From Micrasema longulum (lineage: Eukaryota; Arthropoda; Insecta; Trichoptera; Brachycentridae), in NCBI GenBank assembly GCA_022494885.1, contig JAGVSM010003974.1:1-64000 (forward strand): DNA of 64,000 nt, written 5' to 3'. Numbering within the stretch: position 1 is the first letter of the stretch; every line of letters starts with the position of its first letter. Positions 54,600 through 64,000 of this stretch are shown one piece after another. Below the pieces are notes generated by a model. The model was not told where the DNA came from. It was given only the letters and a program-made list of their open reading frames with translations, and made no database searches. Both the position numbers and the translations under genes were made by a program.

Positions 54600-55589
54600 A
54601 CTAAAGAGTATTATTATAAAATAAAAATTGTTTGTTAATAAAATGTATCAAATTGTCGATGCCCATTTAAAAATCAAAATATTTTTTGTACTTGCAATTA
54701 AAACGACACAACAATAGCAACATTATTTATTTATTCATTAAAAATTACACTAGTTTAAATATTTATGAACTTATTAAGGCTTTTTAGGCTATGTCCGTGC
54801 CAAACCACAATAAATATCAATAAAAATACATAGTAAAATTAATTAGATCAAATTATAATGACATAGAATAACAATCTAGAAAAAAAGGTAAATGTAATAT
54901 ATAATCAAATTCCAAAGAATACAATGCAAAAAAGACAATCAGAAATATTTTTTTAAATATAAATTATACAAATTAAGAATCACACATAATCAAATATACA
55001 AAATAGTGGTATCATTAAAATCAACAGAAAAAGAATATATTTATAAAAGCATAATTGAAATGATAATTGAGATATGTTTTCTAGAAACTCACTAAATACT
55101 ATAGTAAAAAATATAAGAAACAGGAGCAATAAATCATATGCCAAATTAAATTATACAAAAATACATAATGAAAAAAACATAAAAATTATTAACTGAGCTA
55201 TTTTAAAAATTTAAATATTTTTTCAACAATGTGGTTTAAAATTGCTGACACGCGTTCTAACACCTTGTCTGGTCAATACCAGACCACTTTTACACAGGGT
55301 GTGGCAAAAAAACTGGGTCAAGTTTAACGCAAGAGGAAAGTTATTCAAGCAATGAGAATATTCGAGTCTAGTTGCCCACATCCACATGATGTAATGTGCG
55401 TGGAATTGTTATATCACTTTTTTTCAAGATTTGCTCCTATTCCGTGAGCATCAGTTTTGATGATTGATGATTGGATCATTAAAAAAGATTTAATTTTGTA
55501 ACAACTATTTAACAAGACAGGAAACGAATGAATTATGCACGATCTAATCATTTTTATTTTTTTTTTAATATGTCGAATATTTGTTTTTA
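54600..55589. other. AT-rich DNA without a recognisable gene
   Basis: No coding frame. Many A-rich runs with AAATATAAATT-like sequence; this may be a decayed LINE 3' UTR in reverse (it starts with TTATTTATTTATTCATT near 54725). Confidence 0.4.
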
Positions 55590-55625
55590 TCATCATTGCC
55601 TTTCCGCACCTAATGGTGCATTTCA
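55590..55625 (-). repeat. SINE-2 tail fragment
   Basis: CATCATTGCCTTTCCGCACC, TAATGGTGCA matches the 3' end of SINE-2 in reverse. Only about 36 bases remain. Confidence 0.6.
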
Positions 55626-55734
55626 GGGGCGAATTGTCCAAATAAGTGATTATGCACAGCTTCAATATATTTGACCTTCTATAATAATGTTTTAGAGTAA
55701 CTATGTTTTAAAAATTCGAGTTCATTTCGTTTTG

Positions 55735-56000
55735 TTTGGAGGTTTTTGGCATTAAAACACCACGCTTGCCAGACTTGTTGGTGAGTTTGGATTCAGCCAC
55801 CCTTAACATAGGGAGCAGACGCTGTTTGTATCCGCCCAATCTGGGTCAGACACTACTGCCTGTTTGGTTCACGGGAGGTATTTTTTTTCCCTCCTACTCT
55901 GCATATCTGCTGAGTGTTCCCCTATCCACCACCTGGAGACGCGTCCTCTAGCGGTTACAGGCTCCGCGAAGGACTATCTATAACACAAAAAGTAGCCAGA
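55735..56000. repeat. GC-rich transposon-like fragment
   Basis: This patch is GC-richer than its surroundings and includes GGGAGCAGACGCTGTTTGTA, TCCGCCCAATCTGGGTCAGA, GTTCACGGGAGGTATTTTTT, CCCTCCTACTCTGCATAT. It directly precedes the RTE-2 fragment and may be from the same or another transposon. The plus-strand frame 55736-55951 is not recognised as a gene. Confidence 0.35.
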
Positions 56001-56021
56001 AATTAAAATGCACGCAACAAT

Positions 56022-56376
56022 CTATGGAAAAACAGATGCTCGGTGTATGTCTAAGAGACAGGATAAGAAACAAAAAAATAAAGCGCCAAACCAGTCATGG
56101 ATATCATGGATTGTGCTGCGAAATTGAAATGGCAGTGGCAGGACACTTGGCGAGACAAAATGATGGCAGGTGGACACCCAGAATAATAAAGTGGAGACCG
56201 TGGGCAAAAAAAGAAGTATTGGAAGGCCACAGAAAAGATGGGTCGACGACATTGCCTCTATTGCCGGTAAAACGTGGATGATGAAAACGGGTGATAGGAA
56301 GGAATGGACACGTTTGGAAGAGGCCTTTATCCAGCAGTGGAGAGAATAAGGCTGAAGAAGAAGAAGAAGAAGTAAC
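56022..56376 (+). mobile_element. RTE-like LINE 3' end (family RTE-2), frameshifted
   Basis: In changing frames: MLGVCLRDRIRNKKIKRQT, VMDIMDCAAKLKWQWQ, AGHLARQNDGRWTPRIIKWR, then IGRPQKRWVDDIASIAGKTW, DRKEWTRLEEAFIQQWRE and a stop. This is the characteristic end of insect RTE-type endonuclease/reverse transcriptase polyproteins (LRDRIRNxxIRRRT...KWQWAGHIARRxDGRW...GRPxxRWxDDI...RxxWxxLxxAxxQQW). The element closes with (GAA)n at 56354-56374. At least three frameshifts. The minus-strand frames over it are antisense shadows. Confidence 0.82.
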
Positions 56377-56769
56377 TATGTTTATGAGGAAATAAATCAA
56401 ATGATTGTTATTCATTTTAAATCACCGCCACCGTTTATATCTTCCTACAAAAAAATATCTATGAAGTACGCCCAGCGCCTAGCCCGTTTTCAGTGAACGA
56501 TGAAACTACCCGTTTTGTACCTCAGCTTATTTCTCCATACAAAAAAGTACACAATATTTTACATCTTTAACTTAGTTCTTGTTTTTTCGTACTTAGTTAA
56601 ACTTGCAGATTACAAATATTATTTGAAGGCTTTCTATTTGGAAACTAATATTTCGAACATTATTTCTGCAAGACTATTTTTTTTTTGATACGATACTATT
56701 GACGTATAATGTACATAGGGCATGTGACGTTCGAAGTGGCCGTTTATATTTCATTTTTATAATATATCA

Positions 56770-56870
56770 TGTCCTCATTGTCTTTCCTCACCTAATGGTG
56801 CATAGGGCACTGCATTGGTACACCAACCGTAGCGTATTTTGATAATTTTGGTTATATGAAGGTAAAATAA
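56770..56870 (-). repeat. SINE-2 body fragment
   Basis: TCTTTCCTCACCTAATGGTG, CATAGGGCACTGCATTGGTA, CACCAACCGTAGCGTATTTT. This is the 3' half of SINE-2 in reverse, with the head missing. Confidence 0.7.
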
Positions 56871-57109
56871 TTTTTACACACTAAATAGTTCAGGGGGGCG
56901 ATTACAAACGCTATCGTTATCGGTACATATCGAGACTTAAAACGAAACTTGTATCTGTACGAAAATTTGAATATCTGTAAAAAATTTAAAGTATTTTGGT
57001 TAGTAACCTATAATTGAATATGTTTATAAAAAATGTTGCATACTTACGTATTCTATTTTTCAAACAAAAAACTCAATATCACTTTATAGGTACAATTTAA
57101 GGTAAATGT

Positions 57110-57530
57110 TAACTCAATTTCTTGGGGTAATTTCTTTGAGTAATTTGTCATGATAAACTTACAGTTATCAAACATATTGACAAGAACTCAAATGAGGCTC
57201 TAAGTATGTTGGGATTTATTTGCATGATTACTACCAAATTAAAAAAGTATCACACCAATCTAGATACTTTATTGCTCTCTGATTAGAAGTCGTTTAGTAT
57301 ATATTTCTCCAGTCTGGTCGCTCTATTATAGTGTACATTCTGATTCACTTGAGCGCATACAGAACAATTCTAAAATAAATTAATTTTAAACTACAAGTTT
57401 GAACTACTTTATTTAATTATAATCAATTGTTATTGTTGGCAAATCTTTTAAAATTTACCGATAGGAGAATTCTAACAGATCTAATATTACTTTATAAAGT
57501 GATCGATTTATTTATTCATTGGCTGTCCAG
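57110..57530 (+). mobile_element. Jockey-like LINE fragment
   Basis: The plus strand in changing frames reads HIDKNSNEALSMLGFICMIT, TKLKKYHTNLDTLLLS, then LIRSRLVYISPVWSLYYSVH, SDSLERIQNNS, then LLKFTDRRILTDLILLYKVI. The order matches the stretch after the reverse transcriptase domain of Jockey-type LINEs (NExLxMLGFIxRxTxxF, RSxLxYxSPVWxPxY, LERIQN, LxDRRxxxDLxxLYK). Stops and frameshifts abound. Its immediate neighbour on the right is M1. Confidence 0.7.
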
Positions 57531-57714
57531 ATTTGCTGGAGTTCGGCTATTCTAGGACCAACTATCACATGCAATCGCCTATCCCTAGGCTCCACAGACA
57601 TGATAATCAGTATGAGGACAAGGCTGATTTATTAAGTTCTGGACTTGATAGTTATAAAACGAGTCTGATTTATTTTTTTCTATCGAAATATAATTCTTAA
57701 ACTTTTAACAAATT

Positions 57715-58127
57715 ACAACAGGGATGGAGAATTTGTTGTTGTTGTAATTTGTTAATCTTAATGACTCCCGGGGAGGGTGAAATCCAGTCTTTTGTCTACG
57801 ATCATTTGGACAAACTCAAATGTTGTAATGAAACCAACTGGTCTAAGAAGTTTAAAAATTGAAAAATTGTTTTCAGGCGTTGCCTAGTATGTGAAATAAT
57901 TCAGTAAGATGAATCTCTTTACAATAATAAAGGTTTCAGCTCTTTAACTTCACTAAAATAAACAAATGGAAGAATTGAAGAAATTTGGATGTTCAAACAT
58001 AGGCAAAATGGTGAATGTTACACTGTGTGCAATTTGCCTACTTAAACCAGCCAATGACAGGTCACAAGCCCTGTAAATGCCTAGACTTCCATATTCCTTT
58101 ATTTAAGGTATTCTCCATCCCTGTTGC
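57715..58127 (+). mobile_element. M1 MITE, best full-length copy
   Basis: It starts ACAACAGGGATGGAGAATTT and ends ATTCTCCATCCCTGTTGCA, so the termini are inverted repeats. Inside are GACTCCCGGGGAGGGTGAAA, TTTGTCTACGATCATTTGGA, AGGCGTTGCCTAGTATGTGA, AAAGGTTTCAGCTCTTTAAC, GGATGTTCAAACATAGGC, CCAATGACAGGTCACAAGCC. About 413 bases. It flanks itself with ACAAATTAC-like and TGTAATTTGT sequences. Non-coding. Confidence 0.85.
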
Positions 58128-58678
58128 ATTTTTGTATTTTTTTGTAATTTGTTTTTGTTTTGTCCTGATGTTCTCTTCATTTCAAAAAAGCAGACACAAC
58201 TAATGTTATCAAATTTTTAAAAATATGTGTAATTGTTTAACTTATTTATACGAGGTGTATAATTATATTTATTTTGTATTTTTATTATATGTATGAATCA
58301 AGATGTAATATTTTGTCTAGTACATATTATCTGGTTATAAGTTCTCAGCTCCGTATTTATTTATATATAAACGGTCCAAAGAACCTTTTACAATAAAAAG
58401 TTTAGCAAAAATAATCACAGCAGTGAACAATTCATTATGTTATATATAATATGAAATAAAGTTGAATAATTAAAACTTAACAACTTAGTGAAAGTAAAAT
58501 ATTTATAAAACAGCAAAAAAGTAAAAAAGAAACGTAACATATCTAAGATGACAAGTAAGATTTAAAAAAATTACGTGAAAAAATCTTATGTTCTAAATAA
58601 AAATATGACAAAGTAAAATTGAGAATAATTTAACACAAACATAAAGTGGCTAGTATTTAGCTAAGTAATAATTTTGTC

Positions 58679-58912
58679 GGCCTCGTGGTGTAATGGTCAG
58701 CGCATTTGCCTACCATGCAAGAGGTCTCGGGTTTGACTCCCGACATGGTTGATATGAAATATTATTTAAAATGATGTTTTTACCCGGTACCCGAAGCGTA
58801 AGACTGACCACCTTACCTTCATGTAACAAAAATGATCAAGATACGCTGCGATTGGTGTACCGGTGCAGTGCCCTATGCACCATTAGATACGGAAAGAAAA
58901 TGATGATGATGA
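58679..58912 (+). mobile_element. SINE-2 copy, full length
   Basis: The head GGCCTCGTGGTGTAATGGTC, AGCGCATTTGCCTACCATGC, AAGAGGTCTCGGGTTTGACT has an intact A-box and a near-intact B-box (GGGTTTGACTCCC). It is tRNA-Gly-like around the anticodon loop (TTTGCCTACC). The body ends GAAAGAAAATGATGATGATG. AATAAT on both sides is a likely short target duplication in F330. It is the most complete SINE-2 here together with 60261-60517. Confidence 0.87.
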
Positions 58913-58946
58913 ATAATGGAAAAGAAAAATAACTCTTCAATAATAC

Positions 58947-59283
58947 TTTTTTTTTTTTTTAGATATTATAGTCTTTATTCAATAAAATATACATATTATT
59001 ACAATATTAATACATTTTAAAGAAAACAAAGTATTAAGATATATTTTGTCCCGATAAACTATTCAATAATAGTTTGTCATCGGGTGCTCAGACATTAGTT
59101 TTAATTAATAATCAAATAAGAAGAGTACAGACATAATACTGTATACGTATAAAATAATAAACATAAAAATAGTTTAAAGATATATATATTAAATTTTTTT
59201 TAAGTAAGAAAATAGAGTAAAATAATACAATTAAAATAAAAGAATAGTAATTTACTTAAATATATTTTAAATATAAGAAAAAA
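58947..59283 (-). mobile_element. Poly(A) retro-insert with AATAAA and a hairpin
   Basis: On the minus strand it ends AATAAAGACTATAATATCT followed by 14 A (58947-58960 on the plus strand is T). The polyadenylation signal lies 14 bases before the A run (TTTATT at 58974-58979). At 59050-59084 CCCGATAAACTATT and AATAGTTTGTCATCGGG form a hairpin with a CAAT loop. It sits inside F330. It is probably a LINE 3' UTR; no coding part is included. Confidence 0.7.
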
Positions 59284-59394
59284 AAATATAATTGTTTTTT
59301 GGAGCAATATGAAAACTTAAATGATCTTGAAAACATCTTTATTTTATCATATCTTTACAAATGTAAAATTTATTATATGCTAACTGCAAAAATT

Positions 59395-59600
59395 TTGACG
59401 TTGTATTTTTTTGTTTTTCACTATGGTTTTTTATTTTTTTGTATGATTTTGATTTCTTTTGTCTTATTTTCATCATCGGACTCCAAACTTGTGATTTTTT
59501 CAGCGTAAATGTTTTCAATTAACGTTTTAAAGTGCATTAAAGTCTCTCGGGTATTTTAAGGTCTTTCGTTGGAGCAAGGTCTCTAGGTAAGTTCAGTTCC
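59395..59600 (-). pseudogene. Coding-like remnant of unknown family
   Basis: On the minus strand one frame reads METRE-free LMHFKTLIENIYAEKITSLE, SDDENKTKEIKIIQKNKKP and stops. A neighbouring frame upstream reads NLPRDLAPTKDLKIPERL. These look more protein-like than random AT-rich DNA and lie upstream (in sense direction) of the F330 3' tail, so they may be the end of that LINE's coding region. No motif was recognised. Confidence 0.25.
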
Positions 59601-60051
59601 ATAGTAAGAATTACATTGATATAATAAGACCCGTAAAGACAACTTTATATTTCCGTGGTCTTTTGGTTCAAGGCTGGTAAGGTTAATGTGAACGAAAGTG
59701 GAATATTTAATTAAAGCGAAAAGACCTTGCTCTCATAATATGAATAAACTTTTTTTCCAAAAAAAAAATATTTCAAGAGTCATTCAATATTTTTTTGCGT
59801 ATCTTAACTTGAGAAAAAGTTTTGATTTTTTTTGACAAATTCGTCAAACTGCAATCATTCTTTAAAAAAAAAGTTTTATGTATTTATACGGCACAGTAGC
59901 AGAATATTTACATGTGAATATTTCAATTAAAACTATGCTGTTTAAAAGAGTACAAAATTGTATTACACGGATTACAAAATTACAAAGATATTCACATACG
60001 AGCATGTTGAAAAGTATCCAATAATCAAACAATTACATAGTTCTAAAAATA

Positions 60052-60160
60052 AATCATCATCATCATTCCCTTTCTGCACCTAACGGTGCAAAGGGCACTG
60101 CATTGATACACCAATAGCAGCTTATCTTGATAATTTTTGTTACATGCAGGTAAGATTATT
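60052..60160 (-). repeat. SINE-2 3' half
   Basis: CATCATCATTCCCTTTCTGC, ACCTAACGGTGCAAAGGGCA, CCAATAGCAGCTTATCTTGA. This is a minus-strand, 5'-truncated copy. Confidence 0.75.
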
Positions 60161-60260
60161 TATTAGTGTTTACATGTAATTGTTGAACAATAAGTAGACT
60201 TTTTTTATTTAGAATATTTCTGTGAATTATATATTATTATTAATTGTTTGTAAATCAAAA

Positions 60261-60517
60261 AAATCATCATCATCATTACCTTTTCGCACCTAATGGTGCA
60301 TAGAGCAATGCATTAGTACACCGATCGCAGCGTATCTTTATTTATTTTTGTTACATGAAGGTAATATAATCAGTCTTTAGGTGCCAGGAAAGAGACTGTG
60401 AAATGTTCTAGTGTAAAAACACAATTTTAAATGTTCCTTGTCAACCATGTCGGGATTCGAACCTGAGACCTCTTGCATGGTAGGCAAACACGCTGACCAC
60501 TACACCACGAGGCCGAC
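60261..60517 (-). mobile_element. SINE-2 copy, full length
   Basis: Minus strand. The head GTCGGCCTCGTGGTGTAGTG, GTCAGCGTGTTTGCCTACCA, TGCAAGAGGTCTCAGGTTCG has an intact A-box and the B-box CAGGTTCGAATCCC. The body and the CATCATCATCATTACC end (plus strand) match 58679-58912. Both polymerase III boxes are intact. Confidence 0.87.
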
Positions 60518-60566
60518 AATTAAATAATATTTTTAATTAAATTATTTTTGTGCATATGGATAAAGA

Positions 60567-60900
60567 ATACAGTTCTGTGCGTGAAATATAACCGAAACCC
60601 TGGACGAGTGTTTTCCACTCGATGGCTGCTTTCGGGTCGAAATCCTGAATTGGAGATATGTAAACTGATCGTGCCACTTGCCTGTAGGCAGATGTACGCT
60701 CAAAATTGGTCCGGTTTGCGGTATGCGTTATCTTTATCTACTTTGTCACCGGACCTCAATACAATTAATGCCATTACCTACCTTGTACTGGAGTCTAGCA
60801 ACCTTATTGTTTGAAATTTCTCTCGCGGTTGTCAGGATCAGATCATATCCTGTGGTCAGGAAGGAGGAGCTCTTGACTTGGTTCCTTGATTATTATTATT
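60567..60900 (+). repeat. GC-richer repeat with a tRNA-like start
   Basis: AATACAGTTCTGTGCGTGAA, ACCCTGGACGAGTGTTTTCC, ACTCGATGGCTGCTTTCGGG, TCGAAATCCTG matches the head at 21891-22000. The remaining part to 60900 is GC-richer than its surroundings and unrecognised. The overlapping frames (60548-60814, 60678-60929) are not recognised as genes. Confidence 0.4.
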
Positions 60901-61367
60901 TTTATATTATTACACAGTGGATTAAGTAAGTTATTTTTCGCAAAAAAAACCTTATTCGCAATCGCGGTGAGAATACCAAAAGCACATGCACAATGACAGT
61001 TCGGTTCGTATTTCGGTTCTTAATAATATTGAATATTAAATATGTTGGGCTGGAGACAAAAATATGGAACCTTCACACAGTAGGCATCGCAACATCTTAA
61101 TCAGGGCCCAGTCGGCAGCAAATAATTCCAACGTGTAACACACATACATTAAATGTGGCGTAATTATACACCTCGTTGTGTTGCGGTTGTCTTTCCGCTC
61201 TCTTTCGGGGAGGCATTTATAAAGAGTGACAGAAAGACAAAGTTCAAATACCCATTCATCAAAATTCTTACCAACTACTAGCGTTGCTTACCCTACCGAA
61301 TTAAAGAGCAATCTACCGATCTACCGAATTCGATGGAAATTCTACAGATTTTCAAACATATCGCCAT

Positions 61368-61800
61368 ATTTATTTAGTTATACTTTTACATTGTTTGTAT
61401 TCTTTTTTTTATAGAGAATAATGTTCCTTTACTGTGTCCCGTGCCGAGGGAAACATTTTACAAAATGAAAACATGCCTTATTAAATTAGCTATTTAACAA
61501 AGTTAACATAATATTAACGACAAAAAAAACGCAATTAATCCAATTAACTTAATTATCATAAACATAATAAACAATAAAAATTTAAAATAATCATCAAAAT
61601 CATAACCAATTTATATAGACCATTAGAACAAATTTCATATACAGTACACATATTTTACCTATTTGGTTTGATCCACACATCGATCCGTGCGCAACCAACC
61701 TCCACTATCCATTTCTTAATAGTAGTTTTATATTGCGAGAACTTACTCATTGTCCTTATGAATAATGGAAGGAGATTGTACACTTTAAAATATAAAAGCA
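61368..61800 (-). mobile_element. LINE 3' end, uninterrupted sister of 34160-35140
   Basis: CTTTTACATTGTTTGTATTC, AACATGCCTTATTAAATTAG, ATCATAAACATAATAAACAA, CATAACCAATTTATATAGAC, AACCTCCACTATCCATTTCT and ACTTACTCATTGTCCTTATG match the two halves of the 34 kb copy without the foreign block between them. The right end (minus-strand 5' side) encodes a decayed version of the final residues of the polyprotein (LLPxxIRTMSKFSQYKTTIK region). Confidence 0.7.
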
Positions 61801-62199
61801 ACGTTTGACAATGAATCTACAGATTAATTTTTCAGAATCTAACGATTTTTTCTTGATGGGGCAGCGCTGCAACGCTGCCTACCGCATATCTTCTTAAATT
61901 CATCGTGTTCTACCTGTACTTACGGAAACAATTGTCCAGGACTCTGGTTCATTTTCAGACAGAACTTCTTTATTCGCTTAGACATATAAAAAATGACGTT
62001 TGTCTTTCTGGACGATTTAAAAAAAAACACTTTCACTTAAGGCACTGCTTAAAATCAATTAAAGTACATTGTTCAGTTATTTTATTACCAAAATATCATT
62101 ATGTATATACATAACCACATGAAAATAAATAATAACAATAGCTTTTGTATGTATTTACCAAAATATTGACTATGCCATCTACTTAGTGCCACTTTCTTT

Positions 62200-62480
62200 G
62201 AGAAGGCAGTGAATTAGGAGAAGCGGAACCCGGTGGAGGGGGAAGTAAGTGTTCACTTCCGTCACTAAAAGCTTTCCAAAGCCAGCCAACAACTTTTACT
62301 GACACAAAGCTCGCTATATTTGGCGGGAATGAATAGAGGGTAAAGGGCGTTGGGCGGGAAAAGGAATTCGCGCGGGAAAATGCTCGACAAAATGGCGGCC
62401 CCCGATATAATGGTGTGATTGGAGTGGACCTCCGGAGAGGACATAAATTAGTTTAGCTTTTATATTTTGAAGCGCTTTCA
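62200..62480. promoter_or_regulatory. GC-rich promoter-like island with E2F-, ETS- and YY1-like sites
   Basis: In AT-rich surroundings this island is rich in CG and GG. It has an ETS-like CACTTCCGT (62254-62262) and three E2F/DP-type sites within about 60 bases: TTTGGCGGGAAT (62319-62330), GGGCGGGAAAA (62352-62362) and CGCGCGGGAAAA (62369-62380). The last two contain GCGGGAAA, the reverse complement of TTTCCCGC. CAAAATGGCGGCC (62388-62400) fits a YY1/Pho site and includes an ATG (62392) whose frame closes after eight codons. Such combinations mark promoters of housekeeping or cell-cycle genes in animals. No first exon could be confirmed, and a transposon origin is not excluded. Confidence 0.4.
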
Positions 62481-63302
62481 AATGCCTATTTTATATCCTA
62501 ATGGAACTTTTTTGGCTTGCAGAAATCTGCGAAAACGGCGCTTGAAATCAACGCTAAGCGGATTCCTTGATATAAAAGATGCACAACTTTCAACTTAAAC
62601 AAAAGATCAATAAAGGTTTCTGCTCTTAAACTTTGTAAACATAATTGTTAAATGTTTCGTTGTGTAAAGATATTGAATTGTTTATAGTAAATATTCTAAG
62701 CGGTAAATCTGTTATAATTGAATACACTAATATTCTTTATGGATTTATATCATTAATAATTAATGAACCTACAAGAGTGGCACATGAGGCAAAAACTTGT
62801 ATCGAGTATATTTTTTGCTAAAACAATTAACTCAACTGTATTGGCTGTGTTTAAACATATTATATACATATTTTTTCATTCCGTTTCTTTTATATTTATT
62901 ATATATAACGTAAATAAAATTATTGTATTGAGTGTAAACATTTTTTTTGGTGTGTGCATGAGTATCCTACACTAATATACAAAGAAATTGACAATATTTG
63001 TGTACATGCTGTTTGTTTACCCAATAAAATAAATAAATGTATAAAGTCATAAATTTAGTGCTTCAAATATTAAAATAATTGTTAATAATGTATCAGTCGT
63101 TTACCGGTCATTGCATATGGTGCTGAATGCTGCGTATGACCAAAAGAGGTGAAAATATGTTAATAGAATTTAATTCTTAAAAGGCTGTGCTAAAAAAATA
63201 TTTTACGCGCGGTGATGTAACATCGTGTTACCTCAAGCAAAAAAAGACAGAACAATCTTAAGTTGAAACATTTGCAAAAAAAACATAGAAGCACTGTTAA
63301 AC
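62481..63302. other. AT-rich DNA without a confirmed gene
   Basis: A TTTTTTGGCTTGCAG splice-acceptor-like motif (62508-62522) follows the island, but the frame after it (KSAKTALEINAKRIP) stops at once. No further exon was seen. The block 63168-63238 is shared with 52174-52242. Confidence 0.4.
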
Positions 63303-63737
63303 AATTGAACACGGTTATGCAGAAAGCAGTCAAGTCCACAATTTAAAAAAAAGAGATTTTGGTGTTATCATATGCAGTAAGGCCAATTCTATGTTCTGAT
63401 AAAAACAGGCAGGCCGCTTTCATCCAAAAAACTGTAATAATCACCTTCTTTAAATAGTGTCGATCACAAAAACGGCATTTCTCAATTTGCAGAAAACACT
63501 CACGGCACTAGAAAAATCTTACGGTACTTTAAAAATCAATTAAACTGGTCAAATAAGTAATTAGATTCTATGTTTTTAATATAAAATAAATAATGTAATC
63601 ATTGTTTATCATTTGTCAAAAGTCGAAAACATTCCATCTGTTGTGTACATTCGATTATTCACCCTTTTCATAAAAGTGCTATTATCTCAGTTTCACTTTT
63701 CTTTAGCTGGCTTCTTTCTGCATAACTACGTTCAATT
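63303..63737 (-). mobile_element. M6 MITE
   Basis: Reverse copy of 47385-47834. The left end AATTGAACACGGTTATGCAG, AAAGCAGTC is matched by the reverse complement of the right end (AATTGAACGTAGTTATGCAG, AAAGAAGCC). CCGCTTTCATCCAAAAAACT, GTAATAATCACCTTCTTT, GTCGATCACAAAAACGGCAT and CTCAATTTGCAGAAAACAC correspond to the 47 kb copy. 435 bases, non-coding. Confidence 0.82.
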
Positions 63738-64000
63738 ATAATATAATTAAGGCCTGTTATTACAAAATAAATTGAAAATCATAAATACGTTGGTCATCTT
63801 ACTAGCACCCACTCCAACTCACTGCCAATAACAGAATGATTGAATTCTGTTTTTGCCTCTTTCACACAAACACCGGCCACAGAACAGCGTCCCTGTCATT
63901 TTTGTTTTAAGTTCTATTCTCGCGCTCTTTATTATACAGTAAAACAGATTTATTCCGGTATTGGCATCACTTTCATTCGTATAATTATTCTTTGCATAGC
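63738..64000. other. Window end, nothing recognised
   Basis: No coding frame, repeat family or RNA gene could be supported in these last 263 bases. Confidence 0.4.

Larger units (their letters stand above)
58345..59360 (-). mobile_element. LINE 3' tail (family F330) carrying two insertions
   Basis: AACGGTCCAAAGAACCTTTT, AATCACAGCAGTGAACAATT, ACATATCTAAGATGACAAGT, ACATAAAGTGGCTAGTATTT match 29815-30150. The match breaks at 58672, resumes at 58913-58946 (GAATAATGGAAAAGAAAAAT), breaks again and resumes at 59284-59360 (GAAAACTTAAATGATCTTGA, AACATCTTTATTTTATC, compare 30205-30243). A SINE-2 and a poly(A) retro-insert fill the breaks. Confidence 0.75.

Noticed and set aside
59565..59595. Splice donor-like CTAGGTAAGTTC on the plus strand
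   Set aside because: There is no supported exon before it, and the minus-strand reading of the same bases is more protein-like.
1..64000. CRISPR array or bacterial defence system
   Set aside because: No regularly spaced direct repeats with unique spacers, no prokaryotic gene organisation and no ribosome binding sites; the content is plainly eukaryotic.

Overview
This 64 kb window is eukaryotic, very AT-rich (roughly 70-75% by eye) and looks like intergenic or intronic DNA from an insect or a close arthropod relative. No convincing host protein-coding gene, rRNA gene, functional tRNA gene or CRISPR array was found. The evidence for an arthropod is the mix of mobile elements: RTE-like and Jockey/CR1/L2-like LINE 3' ends, an IS630/Tc1-mariner transposase corpse, TTAA-flanked piggyBac-like MITEs, long palindromic (foldback) MITEs and several tRNA-headed SINE families. 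The order or species cannot be named from the sequence alone.

Layout. 1-5.4 kb is AT-rich with SINE-1 and fragments of a MITE called M1 here. 5.4-11.3 kb holds an RTE-like LINE end, a SINE-2, a foldback MITE (8.64-9.06 kb) and a triple nest (TTAA MITE, then an L2 tail, then another LINE tail, 9.4-10.4 kb). 12.4-18 kb has SINE-3, SINE-1, a small tandem array and two Jockey/CR1-like LINE 3' ends. 18.8-24 kb holds a SINE-2, an unidentified decayed reading frame and LINE scraps. 24.5-30.3 kb is dense in LINE 3' ends, a TTAA MITE and a dead mariner transposase. 31.7-35.5 kb has M1 foldbacks, a TTAA MITE and nested LINEs. 37.8-42.7 kb is the most complex nest: a palindromic MITE split by an RTE-like LINE, a second copy of that MITE, and a TTAA MITE inserted in M1. 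42.7-49.8 kb has more foldbacks, an L2-like LINE with a nearly complete C-terminal frame, and a cluster of MITE M6. 50-64 kb has SINE-3, a LINE end, an RTE-like end, the best full-length M1, and a nested SINE-2 and poly(A) retro-insert. It ends with a GC-rich promoter-like island (62.2-62.5 kb) and another M6.

The elements do not form a pathway. Their relation is one of layering: paralogous copies inside the window supply empty sites that let several insertions be ordered and their target duplications read directly. The two items least explained by known repeats are the island at 62.2-62.5 kb, with three E2F-like sites, an ETS-like site and a YY1/Pho-like site, and the decayed coding-like frame at 19.06-19.38 kb. 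LINE clade names are judged from motifs by eye and are tentative.
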